Shown here: positions 27,355-37,105 of the stretch, piece after piece
How positions within the stretch are numbered: the stretch's first letter is position 1
How the letters are laid out: every line of letters starts with the position of its first letter
DNA from: CAXBDP01 sp041689935
Lineage (GTDB): Bacteria; Bacteroidota; Bacteroidia; Cytophagales; Cyclobacteriaceae
NCBI GenBank assembly: GCA_041689935.1
Contig: JBDNFI010000109.1
Coordinates: 1 to 64,000, forward strand
Direction: 5' to 3'
DNA: 64,000 bases
The notes under the pieces: generated by a model
What the model was told of the DNA's origin: nothing
Seen by the model: only the letters and a program-made list of their open reading frames with translations
Database searches by the model: none
Position numbers and translations under genes: made by a program

Positions 27355-27963
27355 TTATTTAGCAGAATCAAATTTGTATTCGGCTTCAACGGTAACTGCT
27401 ATTTCATTAGCCACATTGGTAGAAGGCTTTCCCTCTTTTAGGTTAATCTCATAATCTGATCGATTTATATTAAAGGTACTTTTGACCGTAACCTTGCTGT
27501 CTGCAATAGTTATCGTGCCTGATTCAGTAAGCTTAATAGTTTTTCCTTTAATCGTCATTTCTCCCTCAATTTCAGCTTTATATCTGCCATTTTCATCAAA
27601 ATTTATATCTGAAAGGTTGATAATATTGGCTTTCAATCTTGCTCTTGGATATTCTTTAGTATCTAAGAAGCCTGGCTGGTTGAAATGTTTTTGCATTAAG
27701 GCTTTTTCAAATTCAAAAGCTTGCATAGGAACGGAGAAAATGATTTCTCCTGTGGAGGGTTCAATAGTACTTGTAGCTTTGTAATTATGAGACTCAATAT
27801 CTTCCGCTGGGGTACTTGAGAAAAATTTGACATGTGTTTTTAAACTAACCAATTGTGGTAAATCATTCGTAATTTTTGAACTAACCATTTGAGGTAAATC
27901 ATTGGCGGTCAAAGTTGTTGTGAACATAATTGCTATAAAAGTAGCGATGCTTAATCTTTTCAT
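27355..27963 (-). CDS. YceI-family lipid-binding beta-barrel protein
   Basis: 202 residues with a signal peptide (about 1-20). It has the YceI pattern, with THVKFFSSTPAEDIESHNY near the start of the barrel, and FEKALMQKHFN and GKTIKLTESG motifs. Characterised YceI proteins bind isoprenoid or lipid-like ligands in a lipocalin-type barrel. A short tandem duplication NDLPQ(M/L)VS is visible just after the signal (27850-27910). Fourth gene in the operon. Confidence 0.88.
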   Translation of the reverse strand: MKRLSIATFIAIMFTTTLTANDLPQMVSSKITNDLPQLVSLKTHVKFFSSTPAEDIESHNYKATSTIEPSTGEIIFSVPMQAFEFEKALMQKHFNQPGFLDTKEYPRARLKANIINLSDINFDENGRYKAEIEGEMTIKGKTIKLTESGTITIADSKVTVKSTFNINRSDYEINLKEGKPSTNVANEIAVTVEAEYKFDSAK

Positions 27964-27988
27964 GAGGTTTGTATTTATTAGTGAATTT

Positions 27989-28477
27989 TTATTTTTTGCT
28001 CAAATCATTGCTGATTGAGGCTTTTTCTAAGATTATTGGCTCCCAAAATCCCATATCTTTATCATAATAGGGGCCAGACCGAATCACACCTTTTAGCGTA
28101 ACTAGATGGCCTATGAGAAATAAAAGGGTTTGATTGTTGGTGGTTTCTGTGAAGGTGAAGCTTACACCTGGTAAATTTTCACTGGAGGATAAAGTGACCA
28201 CCTTTTGATTATTAAAATCTTCCTCGATGGAAGTGATAAAACCTTTTACCTCAATTATTTTAGAATTTCCATCCTCAGAAAGATATTTGGTATTTGCTGC
28301 TTGCGGGTCTTGGATATACTCATTCACAAGCTCAATTGCAGATAAGCGCATATCCGGCGGACTTCCAATCACATCTCTATGCGGCATGTTAAACATGTAA
28401 TAGACAATGCCAACTGCAACGATAATTCCTCCTAATACTACGAGGCTGGAGATTTTAAGTATACCTTTCCTTTTCAT
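27989..28477 (-). CDS. OB-fold (tRNA_anti-like) membrane-anchored protein
   Basis: 162 residues. A TM segment (about 10-28) is followed by a region with AIELVNEYIQDPQAANTKYL and an OB-fold beta-barrel (IIEVKGFITSIEED, SFTFTE, GHLVTLKGVIRSG). This resembles the PF12869 tRNA_anti-like group. The strand order suggests nucleic-acid or protein binding, but a periplasmic location makes a structural role more likely. Located between the anti-sigma gene and YceI. Confidence 0.7.
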   Translation of the reverse strand: MKRKGILKISSLVVLGGIIVAVGIVYYMFNMPHRDVIGSPPDMRLSAIELVNEYIQDPQAANTKYLSEDGNSKIIEVKGFITSIEEDFNNQKVVTLSSSENLPGVSFTFTETTNNQTLLFLIGHLVTLKGVIRSGPYYDKDMGFWEPIILEKASISNDLSKK

Positions 28478-28538
28478 GACAGAAGATGATTTTTCGTGGT
28501 CATCTAATCTGTCGTAGAAGAGGGTGAATCCTTACAAA

Positions 28539-28835
28539 TTATTTAATATTTTTTTTCTGATCCCTAAGCATTTCTTTCAGTCGGGTCTTCTTTTCTGATG
28601 ACATTGGGTGTGTAAGTGATACATTTTCAGTGATTTGTGCGGGAGGTATATCTTTAAGCATTTTATTTATTAGCGCAGACTCTTCTGCATATGAATGACA
28701 CTTATTACACATCAGTAAGTGCATTTTCAATTTCAACTTCTCTATTGTACTCAAAGGGAAATCCTCCCGCCTTTCTATTAGTTCGGTAGCTTTTTTACAA
28801 GAATGGATGGATCGATTTTTTATTTTATTCTTCAT
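28539..28835 (-). CDS. Zinc-binding anti-sigma (ZAS-type) protein
   Basis: 98 residues from the ATG at 28835; the longer open frame starts inside the sigma gene. The ZAS signature Hx3Cx2C is present as His39, Cys43, Cys46 (HLLMCNKC) with Cys13 upstream. It lies 10 bases beyond the ECF sigma gene, the classical sigma-then-anti-sigma pairing. No TM segment, so it would be a soluble, redox- or zinc-responsive anti-sigma; oxidation of the zinc thiols could release the sigma factor, which fits the peroxiredoxin in the operon. A GCGGGAGG octamer lies at 28639 and an inverse one at 28763. Confidence 0.75.
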   Translation of the reverse strand: MKNKIKNRSIHSCKKATELIERREDFPLSTIEKLKLKMHLLMCNKCHSYAEESALINKMLKDIPPAQITENVSLTHPMSSEKKTRLKEMLRDQKKNIK

Positions 28836-28845
28836 AAGATTTCCT

Positions 28846-29448
28846 TCATACCTTATTGTTCCCGAACCAATAGAGTTCAAGACACTTTTTAATTAGCAGT
28901 TTTGAACGGTGGATTATCTGCCAATAATTAGACGGGGAAACTGAAAACTCCTTACAAATCCAGTCGGCATTTTTTTGAGACATAAATTTTGATTGAAGGA
29001 TTGTTCTCCATCTATCTGGCACATCTTCTATGCATTTCTGGAAAATCAGAATGAACTCGGGATCGTCAAGTAAATGAACTTCGGTGCCCCAAGAAAAAAA
29101 TAGGCCTGCTTTCCAGTTTTCATTAGCATCGAAAAATCCGTCTGTAGCTTCAAATGACATTTCTTCCTTGTCAAAGGAAATGGTTTTATTTTTCCCTTTA
29201 GCTCTGTAATAATCAATTATTTTATGATTTAAGATACTGACTAGCCAAGTTTTGGGAGAACTTTTTCCTTCAAAGGCATCTGCTTTGTTGAGGGCTGCCA
29301 TAAATGTTTCCTGTACCAAATCTTCAGCGTCCTCTTTAATACCTATTTTATGGTTCGCCCAATTGCTGAGGTAATCTGCATACTTCTCCACCCACTCTTC
29401 CACTAGTTGGAATGAATTTTTATTGGGCGAATCCATTGAGTTGGGCAT
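28846..29448 (-). CDS. ECF-type sigma-70 factor
   Basis: 200 residues. Sigma-70 region 2 is seen around DAEDLVQETFMAALNKADAF and the SPKTWLVSILNHKIIDYYR promoter-recognition helix. Region 4 is around VPDRWRTILQSKFM with the SVSPSNYWQIIHRSK helix. The central linker contains an unusual 45-residue insert. It resembles the TIGR02943-type ECF group. First gene of the ten-gene minus-strand operon; the ECF factor probably drives its own promoter, which would lie in the 29449-29560 interval. Confidence 0.88.
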   Translation of the reverse strand: MPNSMDSPNKNSFQLVEEWVEKYADYLSNWANHKIGIKEDAEDLVQETFMAALNKADAFEGKSSPKTWLVSILNHKIIDYYRAKGKNKTISFDKEEMSFEATDGFFDANENWKAGLFFSWGTEVHLLDDPEFILIFQKCIEDVPDRWRTILQSKFMSQKNADWICKEFSVSPSNYWQIIHRSKLLIKKCLELYWFGNNKV

Positions 29449-29627
29449 TTGTGTCCTTCAATTAAAGATGATATTGGCACTAGTTACGCGGAAATTATTT
29501 AATCCAACTACCTCATTTTTAGGTTGAACGTTATTGATTGGGTTTATAATTCCTTCTTTGTTTATCTAAATATACTTAGAGTGTTAATTCGATGCTTTCA
29601 AATTATACAGGTTTAATATTCCTTTCA

Positions 29628-29662
29628 AAAAAAAAGACCTGCATGATGCAGGTCTTTTTTTT
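29628..29662. terminator. Bidirectional intrinsic terminator
   Basis: AAAAAAAGACCTGCA-TGA-TGCAGGTCTTTTTTT: an 8-bp GC-bearing stem GACCTGCA flanked by A7 and T8 runs, so it can stop transcription from either strand. It lies about 22 bases past the stop of the S9 peptidase gene. Confidence 0.9.
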
Positions 29663-29683
29663 CATGACATTCATTATATTCTC

Positions 29684-31867
29684 CTAATTAGAAGATGCTG
29701 CTGGTGCAGGTTCTGGATGAGTGACATATCGCTCAAAGAACTCGATGATTCTCATCAAACGATCAAGTTTACGATTGATATTGCCTGATCGAGAAAGCTC
29801 GTGACCTTCGTCTGGATAGCGAACATATTCTACAGGTTTTTCCAGCACTTTTAGCGACTTGTATAAAAGTTCCGACTGGCGCACTCCTGTTCGCAAATCC
29901 AAGTCGGAATGAATGATCAATAGCGGTGTTTCGATCTGATCAGCAAAGGTAGTAGGAGATTGAGCATCCATAATCTTACGGATATCTTCTTCCCAAGGAT
30001 AGCCACCAAAATGATTCGGTACTAATCGCCAAGCATTGCCCTCACCAAAGAAAAAGGCCAAGTCATACACTCCTCGCTGTGCCGCAGCTGCTTTGAAGCG
30101 ATGTTCTTGTGTTATAATCCAAGCAGTAAGGTAGCCTGCATAAGAGCCGCCTGTTAGGAAATATTGATCGGTATCGATCCAGCTATGATCTGCCGCAGCT
30201 TTATCTAGCGCAGTCATCAAATCGGCAGTGGGTCCATCGCCCCAGTCTTGGTAATTAGCTTTTTGGAAGTCATATCCATAGCCGCTGCTGCCTCGTGGAT
30301 TACCATAAACCAGACCATACCCCCAACTAGTCATCAATTGAAACTCCATCCACATGGACACTTCGCCTGGACCCCACATTGCACTTGGGCCGCCATGCAT
30401 ATTGAGTATGGTTGGATACTTAACTCCTTCTTTCTTATTTACTGGCTCCACTACCCAATAGTGAATTTTTAAGCCATCTTTTTTACTATCTACCCAAAAT
30501 TCCTTTGGCGTTTGGACGATTCTTTCGCTTAACCATCCTTCGTTAAGCTCAGTAAGTTGCTTTTGGTTTTTGCCATTCAGATCGCTTACGTAGATTTCCC
30601 AGGGGTTTTCAACCTTAGTCATACCATACACAATTTTGTTGCCGGACAGAGCAAAATCTCTAATACCATAAGGGTATCCAATAAGCGTTTCGGCACTACC
30701 TCCCGCCGCCGGAATCCGGAATAGTGGATTCGCTCCTTTTTCACCCGTACTGAAATAAATGTACTTACCATCTTCAGACCAGGTGCCTGAACCTAAGCTG
30801 GTATCAATATTTTCTGTAAGCCATTTTGGTGTACCACCTGCTGCTGGTATAGTCGCCAATTTGCGGTAGCCAAAACCTGGGTCGTCCAACGGGCTCGCTG
30901 AGAAAAGGACTGTTTTGCCATCGGGAGAAAAGTTGGTACCGCCTACGGAATAGCCTTCCCAATTGAGAAATAGGCTAGTATTGCCAGAGGCAACGTCAAT
31001 TTTATAAATATCTGAATCTCTTTCTCTGTCTGGGTTTTCGGTAGATTCTATAGAATTACATAAAATGCTTTTTCCATCTGGCGACCATGTAGCTCCGCCG
31101 TAAGATTGGAACCCATTGGTCAATTGGCGAGGCTCGGCTCCTATTTGCACATCAATTACGTAAAGGTGAGATACCGTTAAGTCAGGGCTCAAATCCCTTT
31201 CGCCTAGAAAGTTCAATCTATTAATCACCCGAGGGTTTTTCTCATTATTGTTTTTGGCTAGCCAGGCACGCACTTCTTGAAGATTACCATCAGGTTTTGC
31301 TGTAATGTCCTTTGTGTTAGCATTTTTGTCGCGATAGTTTGGCTCATCTCCCCATTCTCGGCCAGGGCGCTCTATGTCCCATGTTGGCTTTCCGTCTATT
31401 TCATAGATGGATGATCCTTTACTAAAAAGCATTTTCGTCCCATCTGGAGACCATTTAGCACCACCTGCTCTTTCCAAAAATTCCCATGCTTCACCACCTG
31501 AGGCTGGTAATATCCAAATGGCTCCTTCACGACTAAAAGCAATGTGATTGCCATCGGGCGACCAGCTTGGAGAGCCATCTCCGCGAATCCCGTAGGTTAG
31601 TTGTTTGGGAGCGGTTTCTCCCGCCAAATCCAACATCCAAAGGTTGTTTGAATAGACCCATTCCTTTTTGTCATCTTGCACATTGGTGCCTACTACCATT
31701 AGGGCCTTGTTGCCATCAGGCGAAATCTCAAGACTGCTAGCACTTACCATTTTCATCATATCCGTGGCTCGGATGGGCTGCTTTTGTGCGAATGCAAAGC
31801 TCAGGCTCAGCATCATGCACAAACTCAACAAGCTCAGTTTGAAATAAAAATTTCTATTGTGTATCAT
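29684..31867 (-). CDS. Secreted S9-family prolyl oligopeptidase
   Basis: 727 residues. Signal peptide 1-28 (SFAFAQ). The N-terminal part (about 40-440) has WD40/TolB-like blades (repeated WSPDGNHIAFSREG-type segments) forming a beta-propeller. The C-terminal alpha/beta-hydrolase domain has catalytic Ser in GGSYAGYL, Asp in HSDLDLR and His in DEGHELSR. Likely an acylaminoacyl or dipeptidyl peptidase in the periplasm. Alone, with a terminator directly downstream. Confidence 0.92.
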   Translation of the reverse strand: MIHNRNFYFKLSLLSLCMMLSLSFAFAQKQPIRATDMMKMVSASSLEISPDGNKALMVVGTNVQDDKKEWVYSNNLWMLDLAGETAPKQLTYGIRGDGSPSWSPDGNHIAFSREGAIWILPASGGEAWEFLERAGGAKWSPDGTKMLFSKGSSIYEIDGKPTWDIERPGREWGDEPNYRDKNANTKDITAKPDGNLQEVRAWLAKNNNEKNPRVINRLNFLGERDLSPDLTVSHLYVIDVQIGAEPRQLTNGFQSYGGATWSPDGKSILCNSIESTENPDRERDSDIYKIDVASGNTSLFLNWEGYSVGGTNFSPDGKTVLFSASPLDDPGFGYRKLATIPAAGGTPKWLTENIDTSLGSGTWSEDGKYIYFSTGEKGANPLFRIPAAGGSAETLIGYPYGIRDFALSGNKIVYGMTKVENPWEIYVSDLNGKNQKQLTELNEGWLSERIVQTPKEFWVDSKKDGLKIHYWVVEPVNKKEGVKYPTILNMHGGPSAMWGPGEVSMWMEFQLMTSWGYGLVYGNPRGSSGYGYDFQKANYQDWGDGPTADLMTALDKAAADHSWIDTDQYFLTGGSYAGYLTAWIITQEHRFKAAAAQRGVYDLAFFFGEGNAWRLVPNHFGGYPWEEDIRKIMDAQSPTTFADQIETPLLIIHSDLDLRTGVRQSELLYKSLKVLEKPVEYVRYPDEGHELSRSGNINRKLDRLMRIIEFFERYVTHPEPAPAASSN

Positions 31868-32360
31868 ATCCTCAATGTTATTTGATTTACTAATTGATTA
31901 TTCGTCATACCTTAACTGATGGTAAATTCGGGAAAATTTATGAGTAATTATTTCTTTTTGAAAGATTTCACACAAGCGGTTGAAATAGTGTAAATGGATG
32001 CAGAGTATTTATAGATACCCATCGTTGGTCATTGGGAAGAAAGCGGGAGGTTTTTCATATTTCTTCCGAATTGCTAGTGCAATTCAGAGCAGAGTTCGAA
32101 GATAATACTTGAAATGCAATTCGATTTATCTCCGCTTCGTGCGGTAGAGGATTATTTTCAAGCGCTAGTCATTTTGGTTACGGAAAGCAGCTTTATGAAT
32201 ATTTATTTCATCCATCTGATGTGAAAAATACGCTGCAAACTGAGGGATTTCAAAAGTAGGAATTGCTGTGGCTTCGCCGTGGCAAGGAACGACCATGTAA
32301 ATATTTTCTAAGCCTTTTCTATCAAGTGTTTGGCATTAGCTTTGTCAATTGGCCTGCGCA
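31868..32360. other. Intergenic region, no gene found
   Basis: About 490 bases between the divergent S9 peptidase gene and RlpA. It contains one GCGGGAGG (32043). No open frame or homologous remnant was found. Confidence 0.5.
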
Positions 32361-32819
32361 ATGAATTTTCTATTTGGAATAGTACTTAGCCTTAGTTTTC
32401 AGTTCCCTTCGGATACTACCAGTTTCGAAGGGATAGTAAGTTATTATCATCAAATGTTCAATGGGAGATTCACTGCCAATGGAGAGCGGTTTGATCATAC
32501 CAAACTTACCGCTGCGCATAAGACCTTGGCGTTCGGCACTATTGTGAGAGTGCGCAATCTGAAAAACGGTAAATGGGTAGTTGTGAGAATTAACGACCGC
32601 CTCCCGCCAAATTCCAAACGCATGATAGACTTATCGCTTGCCGCTGCTATTGAGTTGGAAATGCTTTCGGATGGAATAGTACCTGCAAGAATTACAATTT
32701 TGGAAGAAAACCTTTGGGTACCTTATTTGGATTATCTTAAACCAAACCGCTTGTTCATTCAACTTGGAGAATTTAAACCTCCATTTAAGCAGATTAGAGA
32801 AATTCCACTTAAGATATAA
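32361..32819 (+). CDS. RlpA-like septal ring lytic transglycosylase family protein
   Basis: 152 residues from the ATG at 32361 (a TTG four codons upstream also exists). Short signal-like N-terminus (about 1-18). The double-psi beta-barrel core has the GIVSYYHQMFNGRFTANGERFD, LTAAHKTLAFGT, VVVRINDRLPP and RMIDLSLAAA blocks; Asp of NDR and the IDLS motif match RlpA. RlpA proteins bind or cleave denuded glycan strands at septa. The SPOR domain is absent, as in many short RlpA-like members. Its 3' end overlaps the membrane-protein remnant on the opposite strand. Confidence 0.88.
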   Translation: MNFLFGIVLSLSFQFPSDTTSFEGIVSYYHQMFNGRFTANGERFDHTKLTAAHKTLAFGTIVRVRNLKNGKWVVVRINDRLPPNSKRMIDLSLAAAIELEMLSDGIVPARITILEENLWVPYLDYLKPNRLFIQLGEFKPPFKQIREIPLKI

Positions 32820-33085
32820 TTAGCGTGGCAAATTGTTCAGATGCTTCTTCATGAATTTTTATAAGGCGTTCATTTATGCCGATAATTTGTTCAACAATTT
32901 CTTCAGCTCCCTCACCAGTTGAGAAAGCAGCAATTGCAGTAAGGGCGCCCAAAAAGAAAATACTGTAGGCTGCTCTTTTTAGGATTTCTGATTTAAGTAG
33001 AAACCCACCAACCATTATTAATAAACCAATTATCGGGATGATAAGGTAAATGGTTAACTACTAAATGCCAATGTGGTCCATTCAT
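32809..33085 (-). pseudogene. Frameshifted, truncated DUF2231-like membrane protein
   Basis: The downstream reading gives MVGGFLLKSEILKRAAYSIFF then GEGAEEIVEQI and ends at ATLIIS. An upstream ATG (33083-33085) reads MNGPHWHLVVNHLP in a different frame and can be joined by removing one T from the TT near 33043, giving NHLP-II-PIIGLL. Members of the DUF2231-type family are usually about twice this length, so the C-terminal half is missing too. Two lesions indicate decay. Confidence 0.6.
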
Positions 33086-33271
33086 ACTTTTAAAATTTAT
33101 ATCAAAAGGTAAGTATGAACTACCGCGGTTTTTCTTTGAGAAATATTAAGAGTTACTTAAGATTTCGAACATTGGCAATCTTCATATTGGTCTTATAAAT
33201 CAGGAAGTGCTAATTCTATTCCTTCTATGTTTTAAAAGGCCAAATTATTAATAACCAGTTGGTTAATTTTA

Positions 33272-33649
33272 TTATCCTTCAAAGTGATTTTTAACAAAAG
33301 CATCTTTTTCATTTTTCGTCATTTTATCCGCTGATTCCACGTCGATTTTTATGTCCTTAAAATGCTGATCAGTATTCAAGTAATTATGCAATTCCGATTT
33401 TGCATTAGTTGGACCAAATAGAAGTACATGATCATAATTCAAAATCTCACTAGCAATTTCTTTATAAAAGGCTTCATGCATTTGTTGCCGTTTGTTATGC
33501 ATGCTTTTTTCACTTTTAGTCAATGCTTCTTCTTTTGTGTCAAAAGTGAATTGTGATGAAATAGAATGATCGTTTTTCTTAGAATGTATGTCAATTAAAT
33601 CAGCTGTGGAATGATCCATCCAAATGCCTAAGTTCTTTTGTGTTTTCAT
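33272..33649 (-). CDS. eRF1 domain-3-like (BaeRF/host-attachment type) small protein
   Basis: 125 residues, cytoplasmic. It has the pattern of bacterial archaeo-eukaryotic-release-factor-like proteins: an N-terminal LGIWMDHSTADLIDI, a central helical KSEKSMHNKRQQ stretch and a YDHVLLFGPTNAKSELHNYL segment like the eRF1 C-terminal domain. The role is unknown; it may bind ribosomes during stress or stationary phase. A full-length relative is encoded at 62.3-63.5 kb. It is next to the decayed flavoprotein. Confidence 0.55.
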   Translation of the reverse strand: MKTQKNLGIWMDHSTADLIDIHSKKNDHSISSQFTFDTKEEALTKSEKSMHNKRQQMHEAFYKEIASEILNYDHVLLFGPTNAKSELHNYLNTDQHFKDIKIDVESADKMTKNEKDAFVKNHFEG

Positions 33650-33689
33650 TTTTCTGATATTATGATAAAGTGAAAGTGTTTTTTAGTTT

Positions 33690-34602
33690 TTAAATAAATG
33701 TGCGATTTGCAACTACTTCGCTCATGGCCAAACCCCAACGTGGAATTTTACCACCCACAGTATAATACATTGTCTTAAGCCCTATTTTCGGTGCATAAGG
33801 AGTAAATCTCATTTCTAAGTGACTTTCTGTACCTCCCCACCATTCATCCCTTCCCATATAGAAGCCTCTGATGCCTCGCATGTCACCTATGCATAAGCGA
33901 TCGAACTCCATTGGCTTGACATCTTTTTTAATAATTCCCAATTCCTTTCCTATAGTATTGGCTAATACTTTGGTCTCCATGTGGCCTAATGAGCCTGTTT
34001 TGGGAACTGTAATTGAGGCTGCATCACCTATAGCAAAAATATTTTGGTAGTCAGGGTTTCGCATGTACAAATCGGTAATTACAAACCCATATCATCTGTA
34101 AAAGGTAATTCTTTCAGAAAAGTACGGGCTTCCCAGTCTGGGAAAAGAATGGCGATTTCAACCTCTTGCGTGGAACCATCATTGAATTCAATGCCGCCTT
34201 TGTGTACCTTTTTAATGCCATTAGTATTTGCCTGATAATGGTAACCCATGTTACCCGTCATGGGAACCAACTGATTCAAAATGGTTTCTCCAGTATCCTC
34301 AGCAATCACTTTGGCAGGTGTAGAGAGAAAAATAGTAGAGGTTTTCCTTTATGATTTTTCTCCAACCAATGCGCCAGTGAAAAGGCCATTTCCACCGGAG
34401 GGCCTTCGCAGGCCGTTAAGGCAATAGGCATATCTTTTGGTAATTTCTCGCTTTTTCCCTGATGAAAAATATTAGAAGTATTGGCAGGGTTTCCTAAACG
34501 CTCATTGGGTTGATAAAATACGGTGTTGGTGTCCTGATCAATGGTTGTAACTTCTGCCTGAATAAATTCACTTCCGTCATGTTCAAGAAATGACTTTGAC
34601 AA
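33690..34602 (-). pseudogene. Decayed sulfide:quinone reductase-like flavoprotein
   Basis: Three reading-frame segments together make a C-terminal two-thirds of a FAD-dependent oxidoreductase of the SQR/NDH-2 type: TACEGPPVEMAFSLAHWL, then EDTGETILNQLVP and ILFPDWEARTFL, then NPDYQNIFAIGDA with the MYYTVGGKIPRWG end. The frame is broken by a two-base CT gain in the CTCTCT run (34322-34327) and a one-base loss in the T run at 34083-34085. The N-terminal FAD-binding GxGxxG region is missing. The protein cannot bind FAD normally, so the gene is inactive. Confidence 0.8.
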
Positions 34603-34667
34603 TAAATTGGTTGCCTTATTTTATCGGTATTAAATTAAATGTCAATAGTTATCATTTTTGGTTTCTG

Positions 34668-35183
34668 TTACCCTTTATCTTCTTCCAAATCATTATGGTT
34701 ATCTCCCCCGATACTGTAATAATTGTTTTCTTCATCTTCGCTGCCGATACTTTCTTGTTGGTCATCCAATTCTGAACCAGGGACATCTAAGTCATCACCC
34801 GACATGTTACCTTTAAAGGTTTTTTCATTTGAAGAGCCTTCTCTTTCATTTGGCACCTTGCTCTTTGATGGATCTTCAGGATTTATATCCATTTCCGCCT
34901 TACTTTGTTGGTAGATGTCTTCTGAGGGTGGGTAGAGTGGATATCCAGGCAATGAAGGAGGTTCAGTGTTATTGGCATCCTGAACCTTATGCGTCTTAGC
35001 ATATTTAACTACGAGTCCTTTTAGAGATTGATAATATTCTTCAAGGTTTTTAATGTGTATCCCATCCTGATCTAAGTCTTTCACTGGCATCTCAGTAATA
35101 TATTTAGACAACTCAGGAAATTCCCTACGAATTGTAGTGGTAATATCAATGATATCCTGTTCTAATTCTTTTTTATTTTTCAT
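34668..35183 (-). CDS. Conserved small protein with acidic C-terminus
   Basis: 171 residues. The N-terminal 60 residues form a helical, globular region (IIDITTTIRREFPEL, KDLDQDGIHIKNLEEYYQSL). The C-terminal 90 residues are low-complexity and acidic (DDLDVPGSELDDQQESIGSED). I know only that similar hypothetical proteins occur in Bacteroidota; no function is inferable. It lies next to the decayed flavoprotein, perhaps once part of the same stress cluster. Confidence 0.6.
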   Translation of the reverse strand: MKNKKELEQDIIDITTTIRREFPELSKYITEMPVKDLDQDGIHIKNLEEYYQSLKGLVVKYAKTHKVQDANNTEPPSLPGYPLYPPSEDIYQQSKAEMDINPEDPSKSKVPNEREGSSNEKTFKGNMSGDDLDVPGSELDDQQESIGSEDEENNYYSIGGDNHNDLEEDKG

Positions 35184-36001
35184 TTCTCTTTCAGATTTAA
35201 AGTTGCTTATACATTAATAAATAAAATCTATGTTATTAGAGTAAGTCCTCATTGTTTCAAATCAACCGCAGTTGGTTTTCTGTATTTGTGGCTAGTTGAT
35301 AGAAGTCTCGACACGGCTACAAAAGCATCTACTAGGCCAAAGGATGAAATAATGGAGAGATGATAATTCTAATCATTTGATTATTTGTTTTTTATCTAAA
35401 GCGTGATAGTAATCAACGAATAATTTGGTTTTCGCAAGTCAAATTCCGCAGGCTAAAACGAGTCCACCTAAAATTGAATCAAAAGGAGGACGATTGTTTA
35501 TTAATAAACGGACGTGAGTCTGGCTAGTTATTCTTTATCCAAATATCACCAGAATTAGTTTAATAAAGTATGATTTAAGTCGTCCTTTAAAATGGTTGTC
35601 ACAGTTAGAAAAATAGTTGTAATAGATTGATTTTGAGTAATTTTTATTGAAGGATATAGCTTTTAAACATATCAAGTTCTAGGTATGATTTGAGTACTTT
35701 TTGAAGCAGCGTGAATGTTCAAAAGAGATAATAAAAAGCAATTAAATACCCGATTGGAGGGTGGATATTAATCTTTGTAGCTACAGCTCTTTATAAGTTG
35801 TCCACAATTTAAAAGTTGAGAAATACTCATCTTTTAAATTGTTTCTCATTTTGACTTTGATGGCCATCTGAGGAGTACTAACGTTGGTTTTATTTAGGCT
35901 GCGCCTTTCAAACTCCAAATTTTGGACTACTTTGTTAATTTTAATTGCCTTGGTGTTTAGACAATGCGCCCTATTATTTTTTAAAATCGTTTGAGCAAGT
36001 T
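35184..36001. other. Long gene-poor interval
   Basis: About 820 bases with stop codons in all frames on both strands. I found no gene remnant. Two hairpins are noted: AACCGCAGTTGGTT near 35265 and a longer one at 35804-35842. Confidence 0.5.
35804..35842. other. Long AU-rich hairpin in noncoding DNA
   Basis: ACAATTTAAAAG + TGAG pair with CTCA + CTTTTAAATTGT through a single T/T mismatch and a five-base loop, giving a 16-bp stem. It lies 160 bases downstream of the amine oxidase stop; it could serve as a distal terminator or RNA structure. No T-tract follows on the minus strand. Confidence 0.45.
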
Positions 36002-37105
36002 TTAGTGTATGATTTCCTCTACGGCTGCTCTCGCTGATTGTGCGGCGGTGTGAACGGAAACCCAGTCCTTTCCATCGGTGTATTCTCCACCCGCAAAGTA
36101 TATTTTATCGGCTACAGATTCTCCTAATTTTTTCACCGTTCGCCAATTTGCGTGATCTGTCAAATAGCCTGCTTTAATGAATGGTTCATTATCCCAATCT
36201 TGTATGATGTGTTTTATGTAATTAGGTGTCGCGTGGTTCGAGTAAATTTTATCTAGCTCGCTAAGGATAAAATCTCTTAAACGATCCCCTGAGAGGGAAG
36301 TGAACGCTAGTGCAGGTTTTCCGACTACAAACAAACCAATGATATTTTTTGAGGTATTTTGTCCGTAAGTGGCATTATAATATATCTTTTCTCCGTCTGT
36401 TGAGGGAAGGATGTCAAAGATATATTCATCACGGTAAAATTTAGTAGAGAATTCGACAAATGCTTTAAACCCTTCCCATATTGTCACTCCACTTATGGAG
36501 TCCCGTTTTTCTTTTGGCAAGCTTGGAATAAAAATAATGTCTCCATCTTGAAGGATTTTGAGCGGAACTGAAACGATCACTTTATCTGCAGTATATTGAC
36601 CTGATGTGGTTGCAACGATAATTTCATCCATAGAATAGTCAATAGATTCTACAATAGCGTTATAAGTTATTTTGTTGGAAATTGAGGGAACAATGTATTG
36701 GTCAAAAAAACCAAACCAAGAAGAGTTTACAAATTTCCGGTCTGGTGCATCTGGAATAGTATTTACATTAACTGAAATGGAAGCATCATTGACTATTTCT
36801 TGAAAAATACCACGATTCGTTTCTATCCACTCAGCTCCCAAGGGAATTGGAAAATCCGCAAAATCAATATTGATTTTCATTCTACCGCCATACATAGACG
36901 AAGCTTCTAAAATTTCAAAGTCAATGCCCAGTTGGTGAAGTAAATATCCCGCTGAAAGACCTCCCGGTCCAGCACCAATAATGACCACTTTTCCAGAAAA
37001 TTTAATGCCATTTCTATCCTCTTTATTGCCCGACAGAAATGAAGTATGGAAAGGTAAACTGATGCCAAGCAGCCCACATATTTTTATAAATTCTTTTCTT
37101 GTCAT
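36002..37105 (-). CDS. Flavin amine oxidase (FAD-dependent)
   Basis: 367 residues, short for the family (about 430-500). A leader-like N-terminus (TRKEFIKICGLLG, only one Arg, so not a true Tat motif) precedes the FAD-binding GAGPGG at about residues 44-49 (VVIIGAGPGGLSAGYLL), the GGRM loop and, near the end, FAGGEYTD with the AAQSARAA helix, as in monoamine oxidases. Substrate unknown. No operon partner. Confidence 0.85.
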   Translation of the reverse strand: MTRKEFIKICGLLGISLPFHTSFLSGNKEDRNGIKFSGKVVIIGAGPGGLSAGYLLHQLGIDFEILEASSMYGGRMKINIDFADFPIPLGAEWIETNRGIFQEIVNDASISVNVNTIPDAPDRKFVNSSWFGFFDQYIVPSISNKITYNAIVESIDYSMDEIIVATTSGQYTADKVIVSVPLKILQDGDIIFIPSLPKEKRDSISGVTIWEGFKAFVEFSTKFYRDEYIFDILPSTDGEKIYYNATYGQNTSKNIIGLFVVGKPALAFTSLSGDRLRDFILSELDKIYSNHATPNYIKHIIQDWDNEPFIKAGYLTDHANWRTVKKLGESVADKIYFAGGEYTDGKDWVSVHTAAQSARAAVEEIIH

